The notes beneath the pieces are model-generated. The model did no database searches. It was not told the DNA's origin and worked only from the letters and a program-made list of their open reading frames with translations. The position numbers and the translations under genes were made by a program. From Crocodylus rhombifer (taxonomy: Eukaryota; Chordata; Crocodylia; Crocodylidae), in NCBI GenBank assembly GCA_038503035.1, contig JAVSML010024366.1, forward strand, positions 438,437-502,436: DNA of 64,000 nt, read 5' to 3'. Position 1 is the first letter of the stretch. The number at the start of each line of letters is the position of its first letter. Below are positions 32,631 to 42,845 of the stretch, piece by piece.

Positions 32631-33119
32631 TCAGCCTGGCACAAACCTGTGTTTGTTACCCCTCAACATCACTTCCCCTTTAGGTCTCTCACAAAAGTGG
32701 CCCTTGATAATTTTTTCAAAGACCTTCCCCAGGATAGAAGTGAGGCTGACTGGCCTGTAGTTGCCAGGCTCTTCCTTCCTCCCCTTCTTGAAAATAGGGA
32801 CCACATTGGCCCTTTTCCAGTCCTCAGGGACTTGGCCCGAGCACCAGGAGTCCTTGAACAGCCGTGCCAATGGCTCCACAATGACACCAGCCAATTCCCT
32901 CAGCACCTGCGGATGAAGGTCATCCAGACCCGCTGACTTGGACACATCTAAGCCCTCCAGGTAATCCTTAACTCGGTCTGAACTAACAGTTGGGGGACTC
33001 GCATCCTTCCCGGGCCTCTCTACGCTATCACCCGACAGCACCCCATTGTCAGTGGACAGGAACATGGAAGCAAAGAACTTGTTGAAGAGTTCTGCCTTCT
33101 CTCGCGCGTTTATCACCAA
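32631..33119 (-). pseudogene. CR1 reverse transcriptase, N-terminal half
   Basis: A 162-codon frame: AELFNKFFASMFLSTDNG, DVSKSAGLDDLHPQVLRELA, DSWCSGQVPEDWKRANVVPI, FKKGRKEEPGNYRPVSLTSI and LGKVFEKIIKGH, ending RFVPG and a stop where the family has FxxGRSC. It covers the fingers of the polymerase. Confidence 0.9.
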
Positions 33120-33134
33120 CTGCCCTGCCCTGCC

Positions 33135-34290
33135 TCATAGGGGTCCAATGATACCGCAAGACTTCTTGCTACCTATATACTTGAAAAAGGACTTTTTGTT
33201 ATCCTTAATCCCAGAAGCTAATCTAAGCTCCAGTGGTGCTTTAGCCTTCCTCACCAAATCCCTACAAGATTGGGTCAGGGAGGTGTACTCCTCCTTTGTC
33301 CGTGCCCCCTGCTTCCACCACCAGTATGCTTTTTTCTTTGCCTTCAGGCCAGCCTGGATACCCACGCTCAGCCATGAAGGTTTCTTGGCCTTTTCCTGCC
33401 TTCCTGTGCAGAGGAATTGCATCCTGCTGCACCCCAAAGATAGCCTCCTTGAGGAAGAACCACCTTTCCTGGACCCCCATACTAGGTACACCCTGGGCTC
33501 CGAGTGCCTCCCTGACTACTGCCCTGAGCACATCAAAGTTAGCTTTCCTAAAGTCAAGCAGTTGCACTGTGATAGTTACCCTCCCCACCTTTCTCTGAAT
33601 AGCAAACTGGATCATTTCATGATCACTGTCCCCTAGCCTCCCTTTTACTAGCACCTCCCCCACCAGGTTGTCTCCAGAGGCTAACACCAGATCCAGTATG
33701 GTGTTTTCCCTAGTGGGGACGAGTATCTCCTGCACGAGGTGTAGGTCTTGTATGCATGTCAGGAACCTTTGTGAGTGGCTAGACCTGCCCGACTGCTCCT
33801 CCCAGTTGATGTCAGGGTAATTCATATCACCCATGACCACAACATCCTTTGCATGCACGGCCTCCCCCAGCTGCCTGGAGAATTCCAGATCCAGCTCTTC
33901 CTCCTGATGTGGTGGCCTGTAGTAAACCCCTACCACCAGATCCCTCTCCCCCCACCCTCCTTGAAGTTTGACCCACAGGGTCTCAGTTAAGCCTTCCTCT
34001 GGTCCCATTTGGAAGGTAAAACTGGTATACTGTTCCCTAACATAGAGCGCAACCCCCCACACACCTTTTTTTCCCTTTCTATCTCTTCTAAACAACCTAT
34101 AGCCCTCTATGTCTACTGCCCACCATGTCTCCACTAGGACAACTAAGTCGATTTTACTACTTGCAAGCAGGAGAGCAAGCTCCTCTTGCTTGTTTCCCAT
34201 GCTTCTTGCATTAGTGAAGAGACACCTTAATCCCCCTGTAGGAGCCCTGGGCACCCCACTTCCTGAGAGACAACTGGTCCCTTGGTACAT
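33135..34290 (-). pseudogene. CR1 ORF2 endonuclease domain and linker
   Basis: The first 240 residues (from 34290) carry apurinic-type endonuclease motifs: LRCLFTNARSMGNKQEEL (Asn), LVVLVETWWAVDIEG (Glu), GVYYRPPHQEEEL, VVVMGDMNYPDINWEEQ (Asp and Asn), ILDLVLASGD and LGDSDHEMIQF (SDH). After FMAERGYPGW a frameshift moves the protein into the frame at 33135-33491, which supplies LKAKKKAYWWWKQGARTKEE and NKKSFFKYIGSKK, the linker to the polymerase. The motif residues are all present, but the frameshift disables the gene. Confidence 0.9.
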
Positions 34291-34369
34291 ACCTGAGCTC
34301 TTACCTGGGCAAGTCCTACACCTGGTTGAGTTATCTCTTGCTCCTGTGGATCCCCATCCCCTGATGAAC

Positions 34370-35326
34370 TTAGTTTAAAACCTGCTGCAGGAGGTCAACT
34401 AGCCTGTAAGAAAACAAACTCTTACCTTTGGGGGAGAGATGGAGACCATCACGCCCCAGGACGCCCTCTGCTCTGAAGTGCAGGTCATGGTCCAGGAAGC
34501 CAAATCCAGTGTGACGGCACCAACTCCAGAGGCACCAGTTCACCTCATGGATGCAGGCGCTCTGCCACTGACAGTCTCCACTAACTGAGAGGAGGGACAA
34601 AAAGACCACATGGTCCCCCAACTCTCTAAGCTTGGCCCCCAGAACCATGTAGTCATCCAAGATCTGGTCCAGACTACTCCGGGCCTCATCATTGGTTCCC
34701 ACTTGAACGAGGACCATAGGATAGTACTCAGAAGGCTGGATGAGGTCAGTGATCTTCCCTGTGACGTCCCCAATCTTGGCTCCTGGGAGACAGTACATTT
34801 CTCTCACATCGGGGTCCATGTGGTGGATGGGTCCCTCCATTCCTCTGAGGAGGGGGTCCCCTATGATGATGACCCACCATCTCTTCCTCTGGGTCACTGG
34901 ATGATGCTCAGGTGGTACGGATGCCGGCTTGTTGGATGAGAGTGTGGCTTCCTCTCTTCCTCCTTCTTCACACCCATTCTCTTCCAGCACTGCCAGGGCC
35001 GCATACCTGTTCCCCAGTTGTACTGGGGTGCCAGTTGATGCAGCTGCATGCCGCCTGTGATTCTGCCTGCGACGCCGCCTGGCCCTGGAGGTGACCGTCC
35101 TCCATTCGCCTCCTGCAGACTCCTGGGTGGTGACAGCCTGAGGGGACAGGCCCTGCAGAGAGAGAAAGTACTTGTCAATCTTGTCCTCCATGGCCCTGAT
35201 CCCTCGCAGCCTGCTCAGCTCTGCCTGGACCTCTCTCACCTGCCCCTCCAGCACCGCAATCCTGCCAGAGGTGGGACAGGTGAGAGAAGCCCCCACCCCC
35301 ATGTCCCCCCCAGCCCCAGGGACCAA
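34370..35326 (-). pseudogene. CR1 ORF1 protein with SGNH esterase-like domain
   Basis: A 318-residue intact frame. Residues about 20-55 form a likely coiled coil (IAVLEGQVREVQAELSRLRG). Residues 81-93 are a basic patch (RARRRRRQNHRRH), probably nucleic-acid binding. Residues 148-318 match the esterase-type domain of CR1 ORF1 proteins: block I VIIIGDPLLRG at 152-162, VQVGTND at 207-213 and RDGLHLSPKG at 292-301 with the Asp-x-x-His pair at 293 and 296. In the family, block I is GDSLLRG with Ser as nucleophile; here it is Pro158, so esterase activity should be lost. The true start may lie further upstream. Confidence 0.85.
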
Positions 35327-35329
35327 GCC

Positions 35330-36142
35330 AGGCAGCCCCCACAGGCAGGTGGCCCCACCTGTGTGGAAGCCTCACTGGTCCCCGGGCCAGGAGGCAGCCA
35401 TGGGGCAGGAGCCCTGGCTGCACTCCGCATGACAACTCCCATGCTGTCACCCCCACTCACTTACCTGGAGACGACTGCTGCCGCTGCTGCTGCCGCCATT
35501 CACTCTTCCGCTGCCTGTGGCCTCCTTTGCGTGCCTCCCTGTGCAAACCCCGGTGCAAACCCTGGCATGCCCCTAAAGAGCGCACCTGTTTTCATTCCCT
35601 GTTCACGCAGCTCCTGCTCGGCGTGGCTAAATGGGGTCAGGCGGGGAAAGAATCCCCTGCCCGATTGCTCACACCTGCCCCACTCGCTCCCTTTCCTGGC
35701 TTTCCTCCTCGCTGCCGCAGCTGTCCCTCAGCTGTGGATCGTTGCTGCTGCTGCTGCTGCTGGTGTTGTTGGTGCTGCTGCTGCCGCCTGCTCAAGCGTT
35801 GGGGGATACTGGGGGCATGTGCTCTCCCTTCAGTGTCCTCAGCCGACTGCCTTGGCCAGCCGATTAGCCCAGGTTCAAATTTCCCGGGCCAATCAGCAGG
35901 GCCAATCAGACAATCAGCTGAGCCTGTCAATCAGCTGTGTCTGCCTGGAGCCCTGCCCCCTGTGGGAACCCCGCTTGTCCGCCGGAGCTTCGTCCCACCA
36001 GGGGATCCCTGGTAAGCCGACTCTCAGGCTTCCAAGCCCCTAGCCCTCACCCACCCCGGCTCCTAACCCTCTCTCACCCCAGTGAAAACTCCGATGTGCC
36101 CCTAAAGAGCGTGCCTGTTTGCATTCCCTGTTCATGCAGCTC
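35330..36142 (-). promoter_or_regulatory. CR1 5' UTR with internal repeat and CCAAT motifs
   Basis: A GC-rich leader upstream of ORF1. A 46-bp motif beginning TGCCCCTAAAGAGCG occurs at 35568-35613 and 36097-36142 (42 of 46 positions equal), 529 bp apart. CTG-repeat tracts lie at 35741-35785. Paired GGCCAATCAG motifs at about 35888-35910 resemble CCAAT boxes on the plus strand. It is plausibly the element's internal promoter region, but no start site can be placed. Confidence 0.5.
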
Positions 36143-36420
36143 GGGACTTGTACTCAAATACAAGATGAGATTTTTTTGCCCCAGTTGGCAAGGGGGGGAA
36201 AACCTCTCATAATTGCATATAAGAAAATCTCATTAAATGCACTATCATTAAACTACTGCCAAAAGCAGCATGTACTCAGCAATGGAAACCAACTGTGAAA
36301 TTCATTACATACAGACAACACTGAGTATAACTATAAAACACATGTCCCATATTGGGCAAACTTGTTTTTGGCAAAAATATATTTATAGATAGATGTACAC
36401 CACATCTTTCTAGTCTTCAA
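36143..36420. other. Spacer with short inverted motif
   Basis: ACTTGTACTCAAATACAAG at 36146-36164 is self-complementary at its ends. No gene is visible; it may be the edge of a further repeat. Confidence 0.35.
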
Positions 36421-36429
36421 GAATGTACA

Positions 36430-36590
36430 CCATTACAGTATCACATACCTGTTACTATACATGCATCCATGCTCCCACACACTTGTTACAAGTCTCGCAC
36501 TCGCATACCCACACCCTCCTGCATCCACACACCTGCTACAGTTCTCACACCTGCATTCCTGTGCACCCACACATTTGGCCACATTCAGTT
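36430..36590. repeat. Degenerate C/A-rich tandem repeat
   Basis: Successive segments of roughly 42-50 bases follow the pattern CCTG(T/C)TAC...GCAT..CC....CCCACACA, three times from about 36445. Divergence is high and the period irregular. The proline- and histidine-rich frames across it are artefacts. Confidence 0.45.
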
Positions 36591-36650
36591 CACTTTTACA
36601 ATTACACTGGTCTGCCTCAACACTCTGTTCTTTTCCTTAGTGTCTAGTCT

Positions 36651-37285
36651 TTAGTCCATGTCTCTGTTACTGTTGCTGTCACTGTGTCCATTGTCACTGC
36701 CACTGTTCTTGTTGTCATCGCCATCTCCTTCTCCTCTGCTGTCCTCATTGCTTGATCTACTTTCTTCTTTGCTGTCCATGACTTCTTCCACATTGTCACT
36801 GCTTTCTTTCCCAGAAAGGGGGGTGTTTAAACAGTCAGTGCCAGTGATTCCTCTGCCACATGATCTTTGCCATCTCTTTGCCATCTTCTCCTGCCATCTT
36901 CTGGTAGTATGTCTGCAGCTCACTTAGTCCCATTTTAACACAGTCCTTGACTGACAACTTTGTGTGTTGGTACATCAGTCAGTTCCTGGTCTTCCACAGG
37001 GCACTCCTGACACAGCAGATGAACTGATCAAATCTGACTGATGGGGATCCCTGTTGTTTGGTGAGGTGCTTATACAGTGCCACCTCTCTGGTCATGGACC
37101 GTGCCAGCTCTGCCCTGTGGGTGCCTTCTCTTCTTGCCTGCCACCTCATTTTGTTGGAAAAGACAATAGAAAGGGAGGCTGCCCTCGAGCTTCAGCTCAG
37201 TCACAGTCCTAATGGACCCCACTAAATCCTGTAGATTCTTGGACCCCTTGCTGGGAACTGCTTTAAGTAGGTGCCTCAAGGGCAC
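36651..37285 (-). pseudogene. Unidentified decayed gene with acidic Ser/Asp-rich tail
   Basis: Joined across frames on the minus strand, this encodes SKGSKNLQDLVGSIRTVTEL, then RREGTHRAELARSMTREVAL, YKHLTKQQGSPSVRFDQFI, a stop, SVKDCVKMGLSELQTYYQKM, and after a frame change a C-terminal tail from SGKESSDNVEEVMDSKEE that is almost wholly Ser, Asp, Glu, Asn and Gly to a stop at 36651. The middle looks like a folded helical protein, the tail like a disordered acidic region. I do not recognise the family. Its setting among transposons and its stops suggest a transposon accessory protein or a processed pseudogene. Confidence 0.35.
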
Positions 37286-38195
37286 ACTCTAAGCCTTATG
37301 GGCTAGATGCATGGCTCCAACTACCCCATGTCTCACAGATAGTATATCGATATCACCCTGTAATGAGGTCTCGGTTTTACTCTACTCTCTATTGTCACTG
37401 GGCTGTCTACACCTCTGTCACTGTGCCCTCACTGGCACTGGAGCCTCTACATGACATGGTAGTATGCCCCAGTGAGCTCTCCTCCTCCCCTACAGTCTCA
37501 TCTCAGTCCACCATTTTAAATAACAACTGGTAAACAGCACAGTAGTACTAGCATCTCAGGCAATCAACCTGTCACAGAGCCTTTCTTTCCTTACCTGCAG
37601 GAGCTTCTTCTCCAGCAGCTGCCAAGAAACTCTCCCTGCCAGCCCCAGCACTGGAGCTTAGATATGCAGAACCCTGCCTCCTTCCAATCAGGTGACCAGG
37701 GACAGGTGCTAGGGGTGCAGGTTGCAGAAGTGTTGGTTTAAGGACATGGCAGACAAGGTTCTTTGGATCAATCTGATATCTTTCAGGAGAACAACTGAAT
37801 AGTTGGAGAAATGTATCTCAGAAAGTTTTTGGGTTGAAAACAATTCATCAGGCTGAGGAAGTACCTGCAGTTGGTGTGCCCTTCCTGGATGGAAGGAATA
37901 GTGAAGAAGACAGAGGCTGGCATGCAATTCAGGCAAGAAAGCCAGTCAGTGAAAATGGAAATGGAGGTGTCAGGGGGTGAGAGACAGGGTGGGGTAGGGG
38001 GAAAAGGGGATGTAGCAGGTAAAAGTGGAGAGGTACCTGGGAAATCAGATGTCTGCCAGGTTGTAGTGTGTCAAAATTCCAATGTCTATATGGAGTCCAT
38101 GAGTTTCTGTACCTAAGAGGTTGATGAGGTGCAGTTCATAGGCTCATCTGTGAAAAATGGTTTGTAAATTCAAACAAGAACTGAACCTCACTAAC
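37286..38195. other. Spacer with dispersed-repeat-like segments
   Basis: No gene recognised. GGCAGACAAGGTTCTTTGGA at 37748-37767, with the following GATATCTTTCAGGAGAACAA, and the segment around 38083-38150 (TATATGGAGTCCATGAGTTT, GGTTGATGAGGTGCAGTTCA) have the look of old dispersed repeats, but I cannot name them. Confidence 0.35.
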
Positions 38196-38199
38196 TTCA

Positions 38200-39240
38200 T
38201 CAACAGAAGGTGGTGTGTGTGGGCACTTAATATGATGGGGCCATGAGTGTCATGAGCTGCCTGAACCTTGGCCACTCAACAAAGGAGAAGGGCTGGCCAT
38301 CCACAGCAAGCATCTCCCCAGTGCTCTTGGTGACCTTGCTCACCTTGGGAAGCTGCCCCTCTGTGTGCCTGCCTTTCCCACACTGCTCCAGGGTGGCTTG
38401 CCTCTGCTTCAGAGGGCGGGTCTTTTAAGTGAGAGGAAGACTTCTTTTTGGGCACCCTCACACAGATGCCATACTGAGGAGGAGCAAGGGAAAGGGCGTG
38501 GTGCCTACAGAGATGCATCAGCATCCATGTGGTGCTCATGTGTTTTATTCCCTTGCCCTGCCTGGTTTTGGCTCATCAGTGCAGGCAAGTAGCATATGTA
38601 GGATCATTTGCCAGCTCAAAAGACCTGGTTCTAGGGGAAACTTGAGGGGTGTGGAGCACAAACTGAGATGATTCCCCCTCCTTCCCCAGAATTTCCTTCG
38701 CTATGGTGCTCAGATCCAGCTTCAGCTCTCTCTCCAGCTCTTCCTTTTGCACTGGAAGGTTCAGGCTGGGAAGTGAAATGAGGGTGGAGGAGACTGTCAT
38801 GCTGCTGATACTTGTTGTCATGGTGGTAGTGGTAAGGGAGGATTATGGATGGTGCTGTTGGAGGGAATACAGACTCAGGCAGTGGCACTGCTCTCCTTTA
38901 CTTGCTTCCCGTAGAACCAGAAGCCTCATGCCTGCTAGTTGTAGGAAAAAGGCTGTGTCTCAGTTGGGGGCGGGGGTGGAAATTACAGCTCTCCCTCTAC
39001 CCCCTCTTGCATCCCTCCCTAAAAGCCTGACAACTGCCTTTCAAGCACATTTCATAAAATGTCTCATAGTGTGTTTGGTGTGATGGAAATTCTATGTATT
39101 CTTCTGTAATATAATATGTATTTATGCAATATATGTAGATAATTGTATGTATGTATTTATATAATAAATAAAATATATAAATATATGTATGTGTTCCTGT
39201 ATAAATTGTATATTATAGTATGCAATATATATGCTGTACT
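38200..39240 (-). mobile_element. Second hAT copy, truncated, opposite orientation
   Basis: Minus-strand sequence aligns by eye with 3724-4850: the AT-rich flank at 39090-39240, the N-terminal protein block KLDLSTIAKEILGKEG (38576-38821), the HTPQVSPRTRS block, the region equivalent to 4440-4740, and TGEMLAVDGQPFSFVEWPRF at about 38260-38330. It stops at about 38200, where the first copy would continue into the transposase core, so this copy lacks the catalytic part. Frameshifts are present. The consensus of the two copies would show the ancestral frame better than either alone. Confidence 0.75.
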
Positions 39241-39439
39241 TCCCTTCAAAGTGAATGGAATACATACTGTGAGAGAAAGCACAGATTTCTCTTCTAGGTG
39301 GAAAGAATCAAAATAGACTAACAAAACCAAAAAGAGGATTTCGGGGGAAGGCCCTTTGTATTTCCTTCTGCTTTGAACTTTGTAATCTTAAACTTTAATA
39401 ATCTCCAGTAAAGTAAATCTGTTCTTATCATCTCCAATC

Positions 39440-40560
39440 ATCTCCAATGTCTTAAGCTTCATGCTCCACTACCACATCTTTGACACCCTCTTACAGTTTA
39501 AGATGTTGGTCAGCACCAACAACCTCATGCAGGAGGTCTATGATGGCTGCATCACCACCATCCAATTGTTGGAGGGTGAGACACACAACATCCCCATCCA
39601 GTCCAGAGTGAAGCAGAGCTGCCCACTCAGCCCCATCAACCTTGCCATGGAGTCGCTCCTTGACCTCTACAAGTGGAGGCTGAGTGTCCAGGCCTATGTG
39701 GACAACCTGGTAATCCTCACCAAAGATGCTGAGCAGTTGCAGAAAATGCTGGACATCAGGTACAAGGTGGCTGAATGGATGGGGCTCTGCTTCAAGTGTG
39801 CCTCCCTGTAAGCTGACTGCAGGAAGAAGAACCCTATTCTGGACTCTAGCCATACCAACTATGGCAAGAAGATGAGGCACCTGAGGGATGGTGAGAGCTA
39901 CATCCATCTAGGAATGCCGACAGGCTACTGGGCAAAGCAGATGCTGAGAGAAACCATCCTTGGGATCATGCAGGATGCCCACAAGCTGGATTCATCCCTA
40001 CTGGCCCCCTGGCAGAAGATAGATGTAGTGAACATGCCTTCTGCCTCCTGACCTGCCCAGCCAAGACAGTGATCAGCATCACCACCAGTGTCCTGAAGGA
40101 GAGAGCCCACAAGAGCATTGCAAGGCAACCCACCAGACATGACCTGGCCACCTTTTTGAGCTGCTCACTGGAGGGCAAGTTTGGTTTTTCCTCACTGTGG
40201 AGCTGAGCCTGCAATACCACACACCACCCCAGGAAGCACATTGGTTGTGCCTGGACCTGAAATGCAGAGCACCAGGAGCTGGGGTTCTCACTGCCCCCCA
40301 GCCCCCAATGCCAACATGTCACCATGACCCCATACATAAGGACCCTCCTAGAATGGTTCCTGAAGGACGCCATCTAAGCCAAGTATGCCAGCAACCTGAG
40401 GGCAAAACCTGACCAGGACAAGGTCTTTCCAAATAAGCCCAGAGTCAGGAATATACTGGAATCCCCACACAATGATGCTGTTTTTGGGTTCAGAGGTGGT
40501 TTACAGAAAGTCAATACTCAGTTACAAGTAGCAGAATGAGGGGTACAATTTTGGGATACA
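39440..40560 (+). pseudogene. R2/NeSL-like LINE reverse transcriptase relic
   Basis: The plus strand from 39461 gives HIFDTLLQFKMLVSTNNLMQ, YDGCITTIQLLEGETHNIPI, QSRVKQSCPLSPINLAMESL, LSVQAYVDNLVILTKDAEQL, QKMLDIRYKVAEWMGLCFK, then after a stop GESYIHLGMPTGYW and LDSSLLAPWQKIDVVN. These match the R2-type order: GVKQGCPLSP, AYADDLVLL, LQQMLDxxxxxAEWMGLRFN, YxHLGxPTG and SLLAPWQKI. The catalytic box reads AYVDN, so the second Asp is lost. Remnants continue to about 40440 with several stops (KTVISITTSVLKERAHKSIA). N-terminal zinc fingers and the restriction-like endonuclease were not identified. Confidence 0.7.
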
Positions 40561-42450
40561 CTTGAAGGCCTACAAGAGGTACAAGAACTGCATGTTATTA
40601 AAAGGACAGGTTAGTACAGTCCATCTGACTAAGACATATGGTAGTGCCCATTAAGTGCAGCTGGGGAGAAGCACAGAGCAAGGAGAGAAAAGGGGTTACT
40701 TGACACTCAGATTTATTTTCCCTGCTGCAACAGTGGGAGTGGGACAAATTAAATGTAAGCTTCCAATAATTAGAGTCTATACTTGGACAATTATAAATTT
40801 TACATATATAGAATCTAATTATTGAGGGATCTTCTTATAATCAGGTCATCTTCTATTTAAGTAAATGTGGAATATCCATACTGTGTTACACTGTGAACCA
40901 CACAAATGTTGATTCATTTATTGCTAGTTTGCAGTTACACCTTCAATTTGAGTGGCACATTTCTGGGGAATGGCTGGGTTATGCAGATCAAGAGAGGATC
41001 CTGCCCTAGAGTGGCATAACTTTGAACCACAGAACAAGTGCTTTAAGCCACAAAGGTGTTAACATGAGGATAATTCAGGTGTTAAGAGTTCCAGAAGCTG
41101 CCTAAAATTAATGTGTAACAAGAACCTCAATTACCAAATCTATACTGAGACATTAAATCCAAGTGCCCTACTACAGCATTTCCCAAAATAGTTGGGTTAT
41201 ATTACTAGTAAAGTCAGCCACTCTTGCGCCCTGCAACTTCCTCTGACACCACTTCCTCCCACCATTGATTATCATCAGTTCCTGCGTATTCCCCCTGCCA
41301 ACAATTCTTGCCAATAGGCACTGCTGCTACTTTCCCTTGCTGCTGATTGCTCATGCTATCCCAGTTTTGCAACCCTCCAGGAACTTTTCATGACCCCCAC
41401 AAGAGGGCATACCTGCTGTGTTTAGGAAACATTACCCCAGTGTTCAGAGTTTCAAAGCACACACTTCTCCCACTAAATTTAGTATAAATTTCAGATGGCT
41501 AAATTGTGTGATATATCAAGACTTAATTAGAATTAAGTGACTATGAAACCCATTTCAGCCCAATTTATGGAGGCTCTTTGGGTTAGGCTCTTTGGTTTAA
41601 GCTGCAATGACTCCTGCTTTGAGCTCTTAAGATCCTAGATTCAGTACCTGGTGTTAGCCCAGAGGAAAGCTTTCACACCTATAGTTAATCCTGTATTAGA
41701 AAATGTTGGCCTCAATGGAAAATTATAAATCCCTAAAAATTATAATCCATAGCAGAATCCCAAAGATTGGCAAATTGGCATTTTCTATTCTCACATGTAG
41801 ACCAAGAACATAGGTTACTATAGTAACAATAAAACCGTTTTTGTCATAAGTTTTCCATTGCATAACAGAGGAAAGTACTTTTTTAGATACTTTAAAAATA
41901 GCCAAGGAAAAAAAAACAGGTTTAAATTCTATAAATAAGAGAGTGAGATGTGCCTATGTATTTTTTCAAACAGAAGGAAAAAAGTATATTCTGTTTCTAA
42001 TGTAGTTAGCAGATGGCTCCAAGTAGGCTTCACTGCTATTGAAGAATTATGGTAGCAGTTAAAAAGCGTACGCTATATGATCTGACATCTTGCTGCTGAG
42101 TGCTGCTGAGTGTTTATGATTGTAAAATGAAATATGCTAATTAGCACCAAATAAAATCGTCCAAGTTAAAGTATTAAAAATGTATGCTGTGCAAAATGCC
42201 AAAGGGGTCCTTTGCTGTGTAGTTTATTGGGGAACATATTTCTATGGAAAATATACAGTAAAAGCTATCCCAAGGTTAATAAGCCTGCCTTGTAAAATTA
42301 TGGTTGGTCTGAGAGTTAAAATATTAATCTGGAATTCAGCACTCAATTAATACTTGAATTCAGCTTTCTACTTTGCCAGAGACTGGCATGGGAGCTCTTC
42401 TCAATATATTTTGTATGCTTTAATTCCACCTCCCAATATTGGGGTTGATA
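40561..42450. other. AT-rich spacer, one possible hAT MITE
   Basis: No gene. Positions about 41172-41445 begin CTACAGCATTTCCCAAAATA and end near AGGAAACATTACCCCAG, resembling the imperfect terminal repeats of hAT MITEs of the TTTCCCAAA type, without a clear target duplication. The remainder is featureless. TGCTGCTGAG is duplicated at about 42092-42111. Confidence 0.4.
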
Positions 42451-42451
42451 T

Positions 42452-42845
42452 AGGCTAGGTACAGACAGTCAAAAAGCTGTAGGCTGAATCAGTTCAAGCT
42501 TCACAGGTTAGTCTCAGCTGTGTAGGTTGAACTGATCAGCAAGTAAACAGACATTTACTTTTTATTCCAGAAATACAGCCACGTGCCTGCAGTGGCCTAG
42601 GCCAGAAGCAGGCGGTGCTAGAGCATGTCTCCCTGCTTCGCTGGAGCAGGTAGCTTAGGCCAAGCCTAGTCTGCCCACCCTGAAGTGGGGGAGGGTGGGA
42701 GTTCTGGGAGAAGTACAAAGCATCCTGGGATGCTGGGGGACTGTGACTTAACTTGAATCTGGAGGGGATCTAGGACAGAAAGTCAATGAACCAATTTAAC
42801 CTAAATCAGTTAAGTATGATAATACATCCACCCAGGTTCATTATA
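42452..42845 (+). repeat. Dispersed non-autonomous repeat, copy B
   Basis: This is the partner of the repeat at 1125-1335 (same orientation), and longer: it continues through GGGAGTTCTGGGAGAAGTAC and CTGTGACTTAACTTGAATCT to an AATACATCCACCCAGG end. TTATTCCAGAAATACAGCCA at 42563-42582 is the best-conserved core. Non-coding. Probably a non-autonomous DNA transposon. Confidence 0.5.

Larger units (their letters stand above)
31395..36142 (-). mobile_element. Near full-length CR1 LINE
   Basis: The most complete CR1 in the window, about 4.7 kb on the minus strand: GC-rich 5' UTR (about 35330-36142), ORF1 (35326-34370), ORF2 with endonuclease (34290-33262), reverse transcriptase (33119-32028) and C-terminal domain (31994-31485), then a 3' UTR ending near 31395 with ATTGATTCTATGAG. 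ORF2 is broken by about three frameshifts and a stop at the RFVPG position, so it cannot be functional as it stands. The FADD catalytic box is intact. The exact 5' end is uncertain. Confidence 0.9.

Noticed and set aside
33046..33636. 196-codon plus-strand frame in the CR1
   Set aside because: It is the shadow of CR1 ORF2, which has endonuclease and polymerase motifs on the minus strand.
35862..35888. GGTTCAAAT resembling a tRNA B box
   Set aside because: No A box at the right distance and no cloverleaf can be drawn.
35500..36043. 331-codon plus-strand frame over the CR1 leader, with Cys/Trp/Leu runs
   Set aside because: It is antisense to the CR1 ORF1 and 5' UTR; the residue runs come from the CTG repeat.
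36423..36927. Plus-strand Leu/Ser-rich frame
   Set aside because: It is antisense to the acidic Ser/Asp tract on the minus strand, plus a degenerate repeat.
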